From contig NC_088775.1 in assembly GCF_954871325.1 (NCBI RefSeq), positions 13,183,561 through 13,247,560 on the forward strand: a stretch of DNA of 64,000 nt, given 5' to 3'. The notes under the pieces are model-generated. The model searched no databases. It had not been told where the DNA came from and was given only the letters and a program-made list of their open reading frames with translations. Source of the stretch: Gordionus sp. m RMFG-2023. Lineage: Eukaryota > Nematomorpha > Gordioida > Chordodea > Parachordodidae. The translations under genes and the position numbers were made by a program. How positions within the stretch are numbered: position 1 is the first letter of the stretch; each line of letters starts with the position of its first letter. Positions 34,920 to 47,734 of the stretch are shown here, one piece after another.

Positions 34920-35118
34920 TCATTGTTCCAGGCTTATTTTTTTTATTAAAATTAACCTCCTATCTTGTAAAAATATTTTATGACTATATATAGACTTCGG
35001 TAACCCGGCCGAAGGCCGGTTAAAAGCGGGCCGAAGGGCCACCCAAATGGGGTCTGTGGGCGAAGACCCCAGTAATTTTTTAATCACCCCCCTTAGGAAA
35101 ATCCTGGCTACGCCTATG
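34920..35118 (-). mobile_element. Solitary hAT end with GGCCTTCGGCC hairpin
   Basis: On the minus strand the sequence runs CATAGGCGTAGCCAGGATTT, then a G-rich tract, then cccttcggcccgc and CCGGCCTTCGGCCGGG, a strong palindrome. The same order (terminal CAGTGGCATAGCC, G run, GCCGGCCTTCGGCCGGGTTT) is seen on the plus strand at 38846-38960. The two are ends of related ZMYM1-like hATs facing away from each other, so they are not the two ends of a single element. The 73-codon frame here, which contains GVARIFLRG, is translated transposon terminus and not a gene. Confidence 0.7.
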
Positions 35119-35978
35119 ATAACACTAATATAATTACACACATTATGAATATAATAAATAATAGATTAATTAATCTATAATGAAATTAAAAAAAATAATT
35201 ATCTTGAATTTATTATATATATAATCATTTAAAAATATATGCTATATATTTTAAATTGAATTTAATAAATGTTTAATGTTTTAACATATTTAATCTTATT
35301 TACCAACTCCTAACTTTGAAAATATATATCTTTAATTATTTTAGGAACAATGACATGGAACAGAGACGGATTTTTTATTATATATAATGAAACAAGAAAT
35401 TTATATTATGTGATTATTTTTTAAATCTTTATAAAAATATTTTGTTTGGTATTGTGAAACTCTTTAAACTGAAAAATATATAATTTAATGAGATGGAGTA
35501 AGCTTTTCTTTTGTTAAAAATTTTTGCATAATATAATTGATAAATAGATATCTTTGGACAAAAATAATATGAGAAGGTTAAAAGATTAGAAAAGTACGTA
35601 AAGTATATATAAATAACCATATTAAAAAAAAGTATCTTAATACATTAAGTTATTACTTATAATTAGGTTTAGACGTATCCTAAAAAATACTTATTCTATT
35701 AATGAACAGATATCATTTAACCTTTGTAAATGGCATTTTTGGTAAATATGTGTCACTTTTAATAAAATGAATAATCAATCTAAATTACTAAATTCTATAT
35801 CATTGATAAATTTTTATCAAATTTTTACTAATGAACTTGGTCATTTGGCCTAACCCAGGTCCGCACTAAAGATTTTATTTTTTTAAAAAAAAGATTATGA
35901 ATAATGTTTGTTAATAAGAGGCTTAACAGAAACCCTCGCAAAGAGAGGGTCAAATTTTCATAGATATAAGGACCTCGA
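35119..35978. other. AT-rich DNA without recognised gene
   Basis: Open frames here are short and made of AT-codon residues only. Confidence 0.45.
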
Positions 35979-36139
35979 GAAAATGGCTAACTCAATATTT
36001 TAAGTGAAAAAATAAGCCTGAAGATTTTTGTTATAGATGGCCCAAAAGCGATATTTTGAAATTTAGGCAGTATTTTTATGGCTGAAGTATTGAGTTAGTC
36101 TTTTTAAAAATCGGCTCAAATCAAGCCGTTTCACAACGC
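35979..36139. mobile_element. Family A foldback MITE, left end missing
   Basis: Begins at aaaatggctaactcaatatt and ends tcaagccgtttcacaacgcta. Core ttatagatggcccaaaagcg and inner arms are diverged. Confidence 0.7.
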
Positions 36140-38845
36140 TAATTCCTATGAAAATTTTAAAAATCGAAAAATTGATAAAAAGGGAAATATTTTTATCAAA
36201 TATACATATATCCAGTTCTTTATATTGTAAATTTTTCTATTATTATTTATAGTGACATTTGGGGGAAGGGGGATAGCTTTAATATTTACAAAAACAGGTC
36301 ATTTTCAATGAGGAAACGCCACTCGTCCCCCACCTATAACTATTACGTTATAATCATTCTGACTAATAATTTTTTTACAAATAATAGTTATTTTCAGAAC
36401 TAAGTTATTCAAAGGAAATTAGATACTTTAAAAAAAACTTTAACTGCACTAGTTACGAAGAACTTATTTAAAATAATAAATTAATTTACTAATTTCAATA
36501 AATTACTGCATTATCTACCTATTTAAAACATTGTCCAATTTGAATGCGGAAAAAATTACTAACCATTTTAATCATAAATCTGTGTACCAGCTTGATTTAA
36601 TTGACGATCTCTTTAACGCTCATATTATACAACTCATATTAATTTCTACTTTATAATTTATACGTTTTTAAATTATATTTATGATATTTAAAAAAAATGC
36701 CAATAAATCAATAGACAAATATTATATATTATCATAAAATTCACTTTTAAATACTTTTTTTTAAAAAAAATTTGCAAAATATTGTTTTTAAAAACTTTTC
36801 GTGTTGAAAGATTTTTTTTACGTATAAAAATGAATAAATTATTTATGTATAATGCTTATTTTTGGAAAGAAACTTTTTTAATTTTGAAAATGTAACATTT
36901 AAAATAACAAACTTCTTGCAAAGAAAAAAAACAACACCATTTTGCAAGCACAGTGATTAATTAAAATGCTATTATCTTGGGTTGTCACAGGAAAAATAAG
37001 GACTTTAATTTCAGGAAAGTCAGATTTAAGTGAAAACTTCACCCGTGATAGAATTTAATTTTATATGTATATAGGCAGAAACGAATCTTAGATGGGTGGA
37101 CTGAAAGCTACCCCACACCACGGGACAGGTCTAACACTGCCTCACTTTCTTGTGTTTTTGTTTAATATTAAACAAGTCTCAAAAACAATTACAAATATAA
37201 AAACATCTATATGGCGTTATATAATTTATTCTATATTTGTTTCTTTTTATTCGATTCGAATTTACGAATATAAAAATATAACAAATTTTTGGGTTCTAAG
37301 ATTTTCTAATTCTCTAATTATAAAAGTTTAACAGGAAATTTATCTATTAATTAATGCGATTGTATTAGATTATATTAGATATGCAAACAAAATGTATGCA
37401 CTTTTCTCAAATATAACTGAAAAAAAAACTTAATTATAAAACTAGGCCTCACAATATTTTTAGAAGCCTTAAAAATCCCCTTCTAACCACAAAACATTTT
37501 GAGCCCCCCAAGAGTCTCCAAGATCAGAATCCTAGAAAGGGGTTCGCCTGACTTGTCTCACTAGTGTATATGGCTAGTACGCTCTTGTTCTAATAAGCCT
37601 GGTAAAAAAATTCAGTATGGAGAGACAATGCTAAAGTGAGAATTTCGAAACAGAGATTAAGAAAGATAAAAATCATGGCTAAGAATGAATAACATTAGGT
37701 TGATAGATAAGAAGAAGCTCATGGGGTCATTATCAAGAAATTTAATGTAAAAGAGGTGAGAAGTGTATGATATATCGGATGAATAGGCAATGCAAAATAA
37801 ATGGGAAAATATTATAGAGGTATTTATCAAGTGAGAATGTAATAAAGAGTAAAAAGATACTAGAAGATAGTTTGGATATACTATGTATTGATTGATGGGT
37901 AGAACATTTCTCGTTAAGAGTTTGTAGATAATCATGAAGCATGTAGTGGTCGCTCTTAGAAAAAATTATGGGGAAGTGATTATAAACAGATTGACTCCAA
38001 TGAAGGGATCAAAGCTTTAATAAAATACAGAATAAAGACTTAGAAATATGATAAGCAGAATAGTCGAGACCGGTGTGATGTTTTACTACGAATATAGGGG
38101 TATATAATATATTATTCACAATTCCGAGATAAATTAACATATCGGGTTATGGTAACCATTAGGACAATAAATTGAAATGCCAATCAATCATTTCAATTTC
38201 ATACTTGACCTCTTCTCTCTGCATACTGGGAAAAAAATATCTTATAAATAAAATAATGGCCTGAAAAATTCTTAGATTGTCCAAAATAATTTGACGGAGC
38301 CCTCAGGAATAAATCAATATACTTAACAAAGCTCACAAGAAACAATCAAAGTAATATTATGAAAATATTATGACAATTACTAAAAATAAAATTAGGAGGA
38401 GTTTATTATGAATGCAATAAATTCTAGATAGATTAATGGCAAAATTTGGGTAGAGCACCGATCAATGATAGGACCTTCTGTTCTAATGGGTGTAAGGAAA
38501 GGTGTTGGTATGAAACAACATTAAGGATATTAAACGAGTATATAAAGAGACTAGTAATTGTATTTCTAATAAAATGCAAGTGTTGGTGAATAGACAGTGA
38601 CTAAATGGTTTAGCTCTAAAAGAAAAATAGTACTGGTTTGAGGATGGAGATGTATAAACATTTTGTATACAATATAAACGTAAAGGTGTCTGTGGGTATT
38701 CATGCAAGTGAGACATTTTCATTGAGACAGTAATGTTAAAACTTTGTAGCTGGTTACAGATTATTTAAGTTTCATTTTTTTAGTTACAGTTATTTTTAAA
38801 AATGTTTATTTACACACTAATGTTATATAAAATTTCATATAATTT
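36140..38845. other. AT-rich DNA with an unassigned, less AT-rich block
   Basis: From about 37600 to 38760 the base composition is more balanced and several short frames overlap on both strands (for example minus 38722-38483 and 37935-37657). It looks like decayed coding sequence, possibly a retroelement, but I can match no domain with confidence. The remainder is featureless. Confidence 0.35.
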
Positions 38846-38960
38846 CAGTGGCATAGCCAAAATTAATAAGCAGGAGGGGGGGGGGGGGGGTTAAAATTTT
38901 TTTGGTTCGCCCTCAACCCCAATTTTGCCGGCCTTCGGCCGGGTTTCTCCTATAAAATTT
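38846..38960 (+). mobile_element. Solitary hAT end with GGCCTTCGGCC hairpin
   Basis: CAGTGGCATAGCCAAAATTA, then a run of about 17 G, then GCCGGCCTTCGGCCGGGTTT. It is the plus-strand counterpart of the end at 34920-35118. The element would extend to the right into the tandem repeat at 39060-39880, but no second end is found. Confidence 0.7.
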
Positions 38961-39059
38961 ATATATATATTATTAATTTTTCGGTTGACTTTATATAATA
39001 TCCGTTAAAGGAAAAAATTAATAATTACAAGATTTTGGCCAACCTTAAGATTAAAAAAC

Positions 39060-39880
39060 TGACAGCATTTATTCAGTCAATTTTATCTATATTTAGATCA
39101 TAATTATATATCAATTTAATCCGGTTGGTAGGACGTACAAACAAAAAAAAATTTCAAATAGTTATCCTGCTAAAATGGAAAATATAAAAAACTCTAGCGT
39201 GCGTTAATATTTAATGCATGACTGGTACTTTCAATTCCTAACTCAAATATGAGAGCCACAAACGAAACTGAGTTATAAATAAAATGAAAACGATTACGTC
39301 ACGCTTATGCGTTAAGTGAGCTGCACTTTTGGAAGCACTAACTTATGCTAAACCATTAAATAGGGTTTATTAGTATTTTATTGTTTATTCTGTTTGGTTA
39401 GCTGTTTTAAAGAGGGAAAAAAAATTTTGTAATAAAAAATTGTCAAAATTAGCATCATGCCAGAACGGAGAATATAAAGTTCTAACTATCTGGTTTGCGT
39501 TAATATCTAGTGTCTTATTAATTCTTTAATCAGTTTCGCCATCATTAAATAATTAATCGAATCAAAAATTGACTATGATATCACATCTTAAGGGTAAAAT
39601 TAGCCATCTGGAAGTATTATTTTAGAAATTTATATCAATAATTAGTGAGTATTTCATACTTCTTAATTGCTTCAACCTGTTTGGTAGATTGTTTAAGGAA
39701 AAATATTTTGGATTGGCATAATGCTAGAAGGAAAATTATAAAAGAAAAGAAAAATATGTAATGCATGATTAGTACTTACTAGTTTATCGATTAGTTTTTT
39801 TCAGTCAATAAATAAAAACCAGTTATAAGCGAAATAGAAATTACGGCACGTCTTAGGCGGAATCTTAAATATCGAATTTT
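39060..39880. repeat. Degenerate tandem repeat, about 270-290 bp period, three units
   Basis: Landmark blocks recur in the same order: ccggttggtaggac (39121), ctgtttggttagctg (39390) and ctgtttggtagattg (39677). After these come gcgttaatatttaatgcatg, gcgttaatatctagtgtctt and atgtaatgcatgattagtac. Last come attacgtcacgcttatgcg, atatcacatcttaaggg and attacggcacgtcttaggcg. Units are strongly diverged. The array starts about 100 bp inside the hAT end at 38846 and may be its internal repeat region. Confidence 0.6.
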
Positions 39881-40605
39881 AAATTACGATTCAAAAATCA
39901 ATTTCGTCTGAATATATTAAGATTTCTCTTTCCCCGATTCAAAATATTTTTGAATCTTATGATCTTCGTAGATGTTATTTTTTTTAGATATATACCAGTC
40001 TTATAAGCCATTTTTTTAAGGAAGTCAGGGTAATCCGAGGATTTATTTTCGATTCAAACCCGCATTATTTATACCAAATTGCTAAATGGGGCGAATCAAA
40101 CCCATATAACTTTTATGAACCGGTTTCTCGATTGTGTTATAATTTATGTTCTATATATTATAATTTAAAATTCATTTATGATTGATATTTTACTTTTCCC
40201 TTAAAGAGTTTTTTTAAAATATTAATTTCATAACGAGAAAATACTGGTGGCTAATCTAATATTTGCTAAAATTTTGTTTTGACACAAATTAAAATTAAAT
40301 ACCTATTAATCAATATATAAATACTTTTCCGAAGTATAATATTAGGGGAAATCGGAAAGTGAGCATGTTTTTGAACTTAACAGATATAAAAAGATTGTTT
40401 TTAATCAAATAAATTTAGCACAATTCTAACATAATGTTGCAATATAAGCAGTATTGATTGGCCATATGAAGTTGCAATATAGCCAGTATTGAGTGCCAGC
40501 ACTATATTTGTTAAAATATTTATCGCTAATAATATGAAGTATATAGATATAGATTTTATTGATATGCTAAAATAATTTATGGTACATATATTTATAAATA
40601 ATAAT
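39881..40605. other. AT-rich DNA without recognised gene
   Basis: Short near-duplication at about 40436-40500 (gttgcaatataagcagtatt, gattggccatatgaa and repeat). Nothing else is recognised. Confidence 0.4.
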
Positions 40606-40809
40606 TAGTGTTGTTAAAAAGTCCAGTCTATTTGTAAAAAACGGCCAGATTAAGTTTATAGGCAAAATAATAATATGAAAGCCTAGAGATTTGGCAAATA
40701 GAGGTCCAAACATTTCTGCCTATATGAACAAAATCTCCAGGCTTACAAAATATTATTTTAGCTAAAATCTTAATAGGGCCTTTTTAAAAATTGACACTCG
40801 GGCTTTTTA
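40606..40809. mobile_element. Family A foldback MITE, right terminus eroded
   Basis: TAGTGTTGTTAAAAAGTCCA start, core agaggtccaaacatttctgc, facing blocks atgaaagcctagagatttgg and aaaatctccaggcttacaaa, then taaaatcttaatagggcctt. Same subtype as 24822-25035. Confidence 0.75.
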
Positions 40810-43800
40810 GCTCAGTCAACCTGATGTTCAGATTTTATTTTAAATTTTAAAAACGATAATGTAATTGCTAATAAAGATGTAGCCAGTAACCAAGAAAGAG
40901 GTAGGAGATAAAATGTTGTCACATTTATTAGGTCGCACTAGTAAATAACATATATTTTTTAAATCTATTGTTCCACTAATTTTTTATCAATTTTTTCGAC
41001 TTCGCCCGTTATTAAGTTGATAATTCTGCCATGTCTCGCTTAGATATATCTTGGTCAATTCTTTTTCACCAACGATTGAAATTTGTATCGCCGCGATCAA
41101 GGTAAAGCGCGAGTTTTTAAAATATTTTACTATTAATGTTAAATAAAAATTTTAAAGCTTCAAATTTTTAAGAAATATATTATCTAATATTTTGGTTATT
41201 ATTTATGTTATTTATTGGTGCAATTAAACATTTATTATTGTTATATTTATTTTCAATGTATTCACTTCATTCAAATTCCCTTAATTAAAATTTATATATC
41301 ACAAAATTATTTTGGATAATAAAAAAAATTAAATAAAAAATGATAAAAATAGTTTAAAAGTTAAAATATAACCAATCATTTTTGAAATGTCCCCGCTGCT
41401 ACATACTTTAAAAAAATGTAACGAGCAATTATAGCTAGTTACTTTTAAAAATACCATTTTGGCAAAATGATATATTAACAACAATTTTAATAATGTAGGT
41501 AATCAATGATCATCGATATCTTATGATGTTGGTTAGTGTGCTCCGATGTATAAGCGCATAATAGATATATATAATGATGATGGTAAATAGGGAGAAAATT
41601 GTTAGGTAATAAAATTTTAATAATTATCTATATTCAATTCCTTTATTTTTTTTAAATTAATCCATCTGAGAGGTTTAGCAAAATTCTAAGAAGGTAAGGA
41701 TAAATATTCTATTCCCCTTTTATTATTCAGGATTTTATTTTATCAATGCTGACATATCCCATTTCCTTTACTACCTTGAATTTACCTAAGGCTTCGTCTA
41801 TATATAATTTAAAATTCATTCAATATAACCTTTACGTTATTAAATAAATATTGTCATAAACTGTTTCCAAACATAAAAATGATAATTAAAGGTTACAAAT
41901 CAGATGCTTCCTTATTTTTTAATTTGAGGAGAGGGCTTAAAAGCTTAATATTACTATGAAATGGAAGATTAAATTTATACCACCTTCTCTCCTTTTGTTG
42001 GAAGTCCTGAGTGCTGATAAATGTTTCAACAACTTTAAACTCATTTTATAAATAACTAAGGGGGCTCAAATGAAAAATATACGGGGTATGGCTGGATATC
42101 TTTTATTTTAGGTGATGCTAAGGCAACCCTTTTACCCCCTCCGCTTTGATGCCAATGTTATAAATAGACACTTTAATTACTTTAAAACCTGATGTAAAAG
42201 GGCAAATGGGATAGATTTTCAGTGTAAAATATTTTCTTGAAAATTGTTAAAATTTAGTACAGCACAATTTTAGCAAAAGAAAATTGAATTAATTTGTTTG
42301 ATTTCACCCAAGACTCCTATATGGATTTAGTTTAATATTTATTATGATTGTTTTATTTTGGTTATAATTTTGAACAATAGTCCTCTTTAAAAGGTGTTAC
42401 CTTTATAAAATATGTAGAAATTTGATTAATACTTCTCTATAGGACTATGTGCCCCTCCCCCTTCACCATTTGACAGTTTTCCAAAACATTTATAAAAATT
42501 ATTACATTAAACCTCTTCCTCGAATTCTTTCTCCCAAAAAGTGGGTACACTATTATTATAAAAAATATTTTATTTTTTTAAAAAGAACAAGGTTTTTTAA
42601 AATGATTACAATCTAAATTTTTATCCTAAATAATAATTAAAATGTAAACAGATCAAAGGCTTTTAAAATTGGGCCTAAAATAACCTCTCTAATAAAATTT
42701 TATAGGAAAAAAGTCAGCCTAAAGTCCCAAACCATTCCCTCATTAAAAAAACATACTGGATGTTCCTATACACCTTAGTTTAAATAAAGGATGCAATATT
42801 ATTATAAGTGTCATACCTGATAATTGTCTCATTAATTATAAGAATATAAAATATTCATGTCAATTCGGCTATTTTCTTATAATTATAATACAGATAATTT
42901 TATAGATTATGAATTATGATCATATCATTTATATTTAAAAAAAACCTATATTTAAAAATAAATATTTCATTAAAAAAACGAATTTCATCTTTGTTTTTGT
43001 TCCTCTAAAATAAAAAAATTTATTGTTTTTTTTAAAAAAAATTCATAATATTATATATATATTTTTTTATTAATTAAAAAAAAAAATTTTTTTTTATTAA
43101 AATTTAAAAATAAAATCAATACGTTATATTATAAAAAATGTATAAAAGTTTTTAACATTTAATGTATTCTTTAAAAAAATAGGAAAGCAGAGAAAGGAAG
43201 ATATGGTACGATATTGGTATATATATACGAGAGAAGAGATTAAAGATTATCTTTAAAAACATTATACTTATTTTTTAACTCGTTTATAAATATTAAAGCA
43301 AAAAAAAATTAGATTTGTACTAAGAAAAAATCACAAATTTTATAATAAACATATTATATATAGTAATAGTAAAACATGATATCATATATATGCAATAATT
43401 TCCATGTTAGTAGCATAAACATCCCATGAAAGTAGGTCGACACCTAGAAGAGTAAGTTTGCTAAGTGGAAAAGCGTTCTCAGAATGCCTTATTTTTTTTA
43501 CTCTAACAAATTTATAAAATATTCATTAAAGAAATTTATATCTTGATCCAATTTTTATGTTTACTGTAGGTCCCTTCAAATTCCCCCCCCCCTCCCTTCT
43601 TTCCTACCCAAAACACGAGTAACGAATATATTCTTTGTGTTGACAAATTGTAAGAAAAAAATTAATTTGGACCCGTAAGGATAAATAAAATATTTTTTTT
43701 TAAAAAAATCCTCACTTTATATGGTACTTCAAAAGATGATTAATTAATTGTATTTTTCGATCCATATTACACAAACCACATTTATCATATAATTTTCGGT

Positions 43801-45908
43801 ATTTAAAAAGTAAAAAAAATGTCAAAAATTAATTTAAAGAATATAGAATTATCGGGGAAAAAAAGAAGAATCAATTGAGTTACAACATCTAAAAAAATGA
43901 TATTTTGATATAAAAAATTATCTTTTAGCATGAAATAATGAAAGAAAAGCCGATAAAAAGAATTTGAATATTTTAATTAGTAAAAGTTCGGAACATAAAA
44001 AATAGAAGATAAGATATGATATAATATAAATTCAATTTAGTTGTGCTCACAAAAATGTTTTCATAAGGGTTTTTACAAAAATGTAAATATTTTAGAGGTC
44101 TTAAAATTTATGCACGGATCTCATTTGCCCCTATCTAGTGCCACTATAAATCTTAGGCCTGCCTGTCAATATTATTTTGTACTCAAAAAAGAATTTTCAG
44201 AAACATTTGTGCTAGTTGATAGTTTAACACACGTCTGTTTGAGTTGATAAATGGTAATAAATTTTCACAAACAAAATAAACGGGACTTTTCAAATATTTT
44301 GAAATTTCAGTGTAAGATATGGTCAAATGTTCCTATATCCAATTTTTTTTAAAATTTATAGCAATTTTGAGAATAATTTTAGAAAAAGAAATATTGAAGC
44401 GAAAATAAAAGTGACCCTAAGTAAAAAAAGTTTCATATCTCATATCAATCCTTGTCCATCCAATACCTAATTTGATAAAATCGAGTAGACCACTAACCAA
44501 GGTTTAAAGCTCAAATTTTTGGTAAAATATTGTTTGCTTTGCATTAGTTTGATTTTACCAATGAGATCGTATAAAGTATCCTTCTATAGGTAGCCATCCC
44601 ATATTGTTGTGCTAATCCTATTTCTAATATTCTAGTCAAAATAAATAGATATACTTTCAAGCTCTATTTTTCATGGGATTCAGGAGGTTTTTTTTCTTAA
44701 GGATTGCCATATTAAAATTAAGCAATTATAATCAATCATTACAATTGTCAATTGAATCTATTCCAAAAATGACATTTAGATATTTTTAAAAAAAAAACAA
44801 GGTGACGATAGGTTAAATAACAAAAATTATAAAATTGTAAAAACCAATAAATCATTTTTTCAAAAATTTTTTTTAAATATTTGTTAACGGTGGAGGAAAT
44901 TTGTAATAGATGGAACTTTTCCCATTCCATTAAATTTTAATAATTTTGACCTGCACATAGGAGCGTTTTTATCAAATAAAAAAAATTTATATCTTTATTT
45001 TTTTTTAAAATATATCAGTTTATAATTGAATTAGGTGGAAAATTTACCAATCGATATATAGATAAATGAACATAAATATTAAGATTAAAATTAAAATTAA
45101 TTTAAAAATTTAAACCTACTTCAAAATTATGTATATATTAGTTCAAATCAATCATTTTTTTTAAATAGGAGAAGGGGGATTAGCAATTTCTATAAACAAT
45201 ATAATAAATATTAGATTTTTTTGTTAAATCAAGGTTGGCGAAGTTTTTAAAGGATTAAAATTTGAAATTTAAATTAATAAAACTTAACAAAAAAAATATA
45301 TTGGAAATTCAACCCCATATTATTTTTATTTGTTAAATTGTATTTTTAAATTCGTTGAAAAGATCTGATTATCGGATCGTATAGAAATCAGGGGTTACAC
45401 TGGCTCTTCTCTAATTTAGACCTTCTTAAATTTGTTTGGGTTGTACTGAACACTCTTTTACCTCTCTCGGAGATTGACTGATAGAGATTTTATCGCTTTG
45501 GTATTTGATGATATATTTTTATATCTAATATAGCCATAAAAGGGGGTCGATCTCACTTTTATTTAGACTGTAGGTAAAGTAGGAAAATCGGTTTAGTTTT
45601 ACAAAAAAAATATGAGTTCACGGTTGAAGCTGAAGTTAATATGGAAATTAATAATATTTATTCAGTTTGAACCTTTAAAAACTGCTCCCAATATTTTCCC
45701 ATAAAACATTAATTTTCATGTAAAGAAAAGTACATTTTAAAAAATATTTGTCATCACTAATCCCTAGAAAATTGAATTAAAATATTTTCAAAATTCCCTT
45801 CTGTCAAATTATATCTTGGAAGGGAAAGAATATTTTATATTGTTGAGAAGACTTCTTTCTATAATAATTTAAGTCGTTTTTTTCAAAGCTGTTTCTTAGG
45901 AACGTTCC
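40810..45908. other. Long AT-rich stretch without recognised gene
   Basis: About 5 kb in which I find no coding domain, RNA gene or family-level repeat. A 68-codon frame at 44041-44247 (MCSQKCFHKGFYKNVNILEV) lies in slightly less AT-rich DNA, but it has no recognisable domain and no supporting signals. Confidence 0.4.
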
Positions 45909-46173
45909 CAGCAATTTTTCTTATTTTTTCCAAGCAAAGTATAGGATAGTAATTAGTTGAATTATTGTTTTTTGCATAATAAAATATTTTAAAAAAATTT
46001 GCATGCGACAAGACACTCAGTCGCCATTTAATCGTTCTTCTAAAAATAAAAACTAAACGAATAATTTATAAAGAACATTAGGCTTCTTGTATCGTTTAAA
46101 TTTTTTTTAAAATATTTTATTATGCAAAAAATAATAATTCAGCAAATTACCATCCTACTTTGTAAAATTGCTG
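45909..46173. mobile_element. Foldback element with arms of about 80 bp
   Basis: The left arm contains caaagtataggatagtaatt then gaattattgttttttgcata (45935-46000). The right arm (46100-46162) is its reverse complement, with tatgcaaaaaataataattc then agcaaattaccatcctactt. An outer pair, cagcaattttt (45909) and aaaattgctg (46164-46173), extends the repeat with a gap on one side. The spacer is about 100 bp and non-coding. No target duplication could be fixed, so the superfamily is unknown. Confidence 0.7.
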
Positions 46174-47206
46174 AAAACGAGTGATAGGAAATCCTAGACT
46201 AATCTTAACCCATATCAAAACTTTCATTGATATATCTAACCTGTTTAATGTGTTTGATTTCAAAGGAAAAAACTATTCTTAGTTTGTTACAAACCATTGT
46301 AGTGCTCCCATGGTCTCTAACCTATGAGCCACTCCCCACCACTCTACAGTGATTTATTTTGCTTATAATGATAATTTACAACGTTGTTAAATATTTAATG
46401 CAAAAAGATATACGTCTGAATTATATAATATAATCCATTAAATTTCACTATTTATTAAAATACTTATTCTTAAATCAAAAATTATAATATTTAATATAAA
46501 TAAGGTTTTATATTTCCAAAAACGAATCCATATTAATATTTTTTTTAATTAATAACTTTGATGAATTAAATATTTTTCAAGTTCTAAATCATTCTAGAAG
46601 AAAGATGAGGAGTAAATAAGCTTGAGTCTCCAACTACCATTCGGTATTTTAAATAAAAAATGCTAAAATCGATAATAACAGTAAATGTGTTTGTGTGTCT
46701 CCAGCTACCATGCGGTAATTTAAATGAAAAGAGGTGCTAAAATCGATAATAACCTAGGTTTTGATAGTAAGCGCCTAATAAGAGTTCCGGTGGGCCTGAA
46801 TGAATAAAGACATTACAGCAGGAGTATCCACCCACTACCAGATGGAAACCGACAGGTGAGATTAATGACTATTTTATTTTAAAACTGAAACAACATTATT
46901 TGAAAAGTTATATGTACGGTAGACGCTTAATAGATATCAACAATGGTTTATGATTAAGTCACAATAATAAACATTTTGTATTTTAAATATATGTGCAAAA
47001 AAAATTCGTGAAAAAGCGAAAATTAAAAACGAATTAAAATGGTATAAAAAAAGGTAGTCACAACTTAAAAATAATGATCCTCGTTTTTATATAGAGTCGC
47101 GTAATTTATATCTTTTGAAATGAACTATTTTACATTATACTTATAATAATATTAAAGAGCAAAATACCACTGTTAAATAAAAGTGTGTTGGTTAGGTAGT
47201 AGATGG
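46174..47206. other. AT-rich DNA with one tandem duplication
   Basis: Apart from the 71-bp repeat at 46626-46753 and a less AT-rich patch to about 46860, nothing is recognised. Confidence 0.4.
46626..46753. repeat. 71-bp tandem repeat, two copies
   Basis: gtctccaactaccattcggt..gctaaaatcgataataac at 46626 recurs at 46697 as gtctccagctaccatgcggt..gctaaaatcgataataac, with a few differences. A weaker third version (gtatccacccactaccagat) follows near 46828. Confidence 0.85.
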
Positions 47207-47573
47207 CAGATATTTGCAATGATGGCCCGGGTAACGTGTGAATAATTTTTCCGGGCCTGATGTGGGCAAAATAAACGTGTCGGGCAAAATTTTTTGATAT
47301 ATATATGATGAATTCTGATTTTTCATGGAAGTGAAAATATATAATATATTGTGTTTTTAATTTAACCATCGGAAGATTATAAATAGTCGTCTATTTTGTT
47401 TTTCAAAGACATATATTTTGGTTCAAGTTTTGTACTTAAAAAAATAAATATTTAACCGGGGCAGGCAAAAGAGAGAAACACTGGACAAGGCAGGGCAGAA
47501 ATTTGGCTGGGCAAGCATTAACAAAAATTCACACCCGGTCGGGTCTAAAAATTTTGCCATTTACAAACCTCTG
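47207..47573. mobile_element. Small hAT element, 367 bp, with 7/8 target duplication
   Basis: The left end CAGATATTTGCAATGATGGC faces the right end, CAGAGGTTTGTAAATGGC on the other strand. Both ends carry CCCGG and a GTGTGAA block at the same depth, followed by subterminal CGGGC/GGGCA motifs. Flanks are GTAGATGG (47199-47206) and GTAGATAG (47574-47581). No transposase coding remains. Confidence 0.82.
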
Positions 47574-47581
47574 GTAGATAG

Positions 47582-47734
47582 TATCAGGCAAATACCTAAG
47601 TCCAGAGATTTCGCTAATAGATGTCACCTTTGTATGAGAAATCTCAGGCTTTCGTAATATATTTCTGAATAAAATATTCAGTTAGCCGGCCTTTTTAAGA
47701 AAATCAGCTCAAATTAATCTGTATATATACACTA
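47582..47734. mobile_element. Family A foldback MITE, right part
   Basis: Starts tatcaggcaaatacctaagt next to the hAT at 47207-47573 and ends in cacta at 47734. The core agatttcgctaatagatg faces gagaaatctcaggctttcg. The left third is missing, possibly displaced by the adjacent hAT insertion. Confidence 0.65.

Noticed and set aside
34920-35141. 73-codon frame containing GVARIFLRG
   Set aside because: It is translated hAT terminal sequence; such peptides are a known annotation artefact.
37657-37942. Two overlapping minus-strand frames of 92 and 66 codons
   Set aside because: Overlapping in different frames, no domain; part of an unassigned composition-shifted block and not a gene call.
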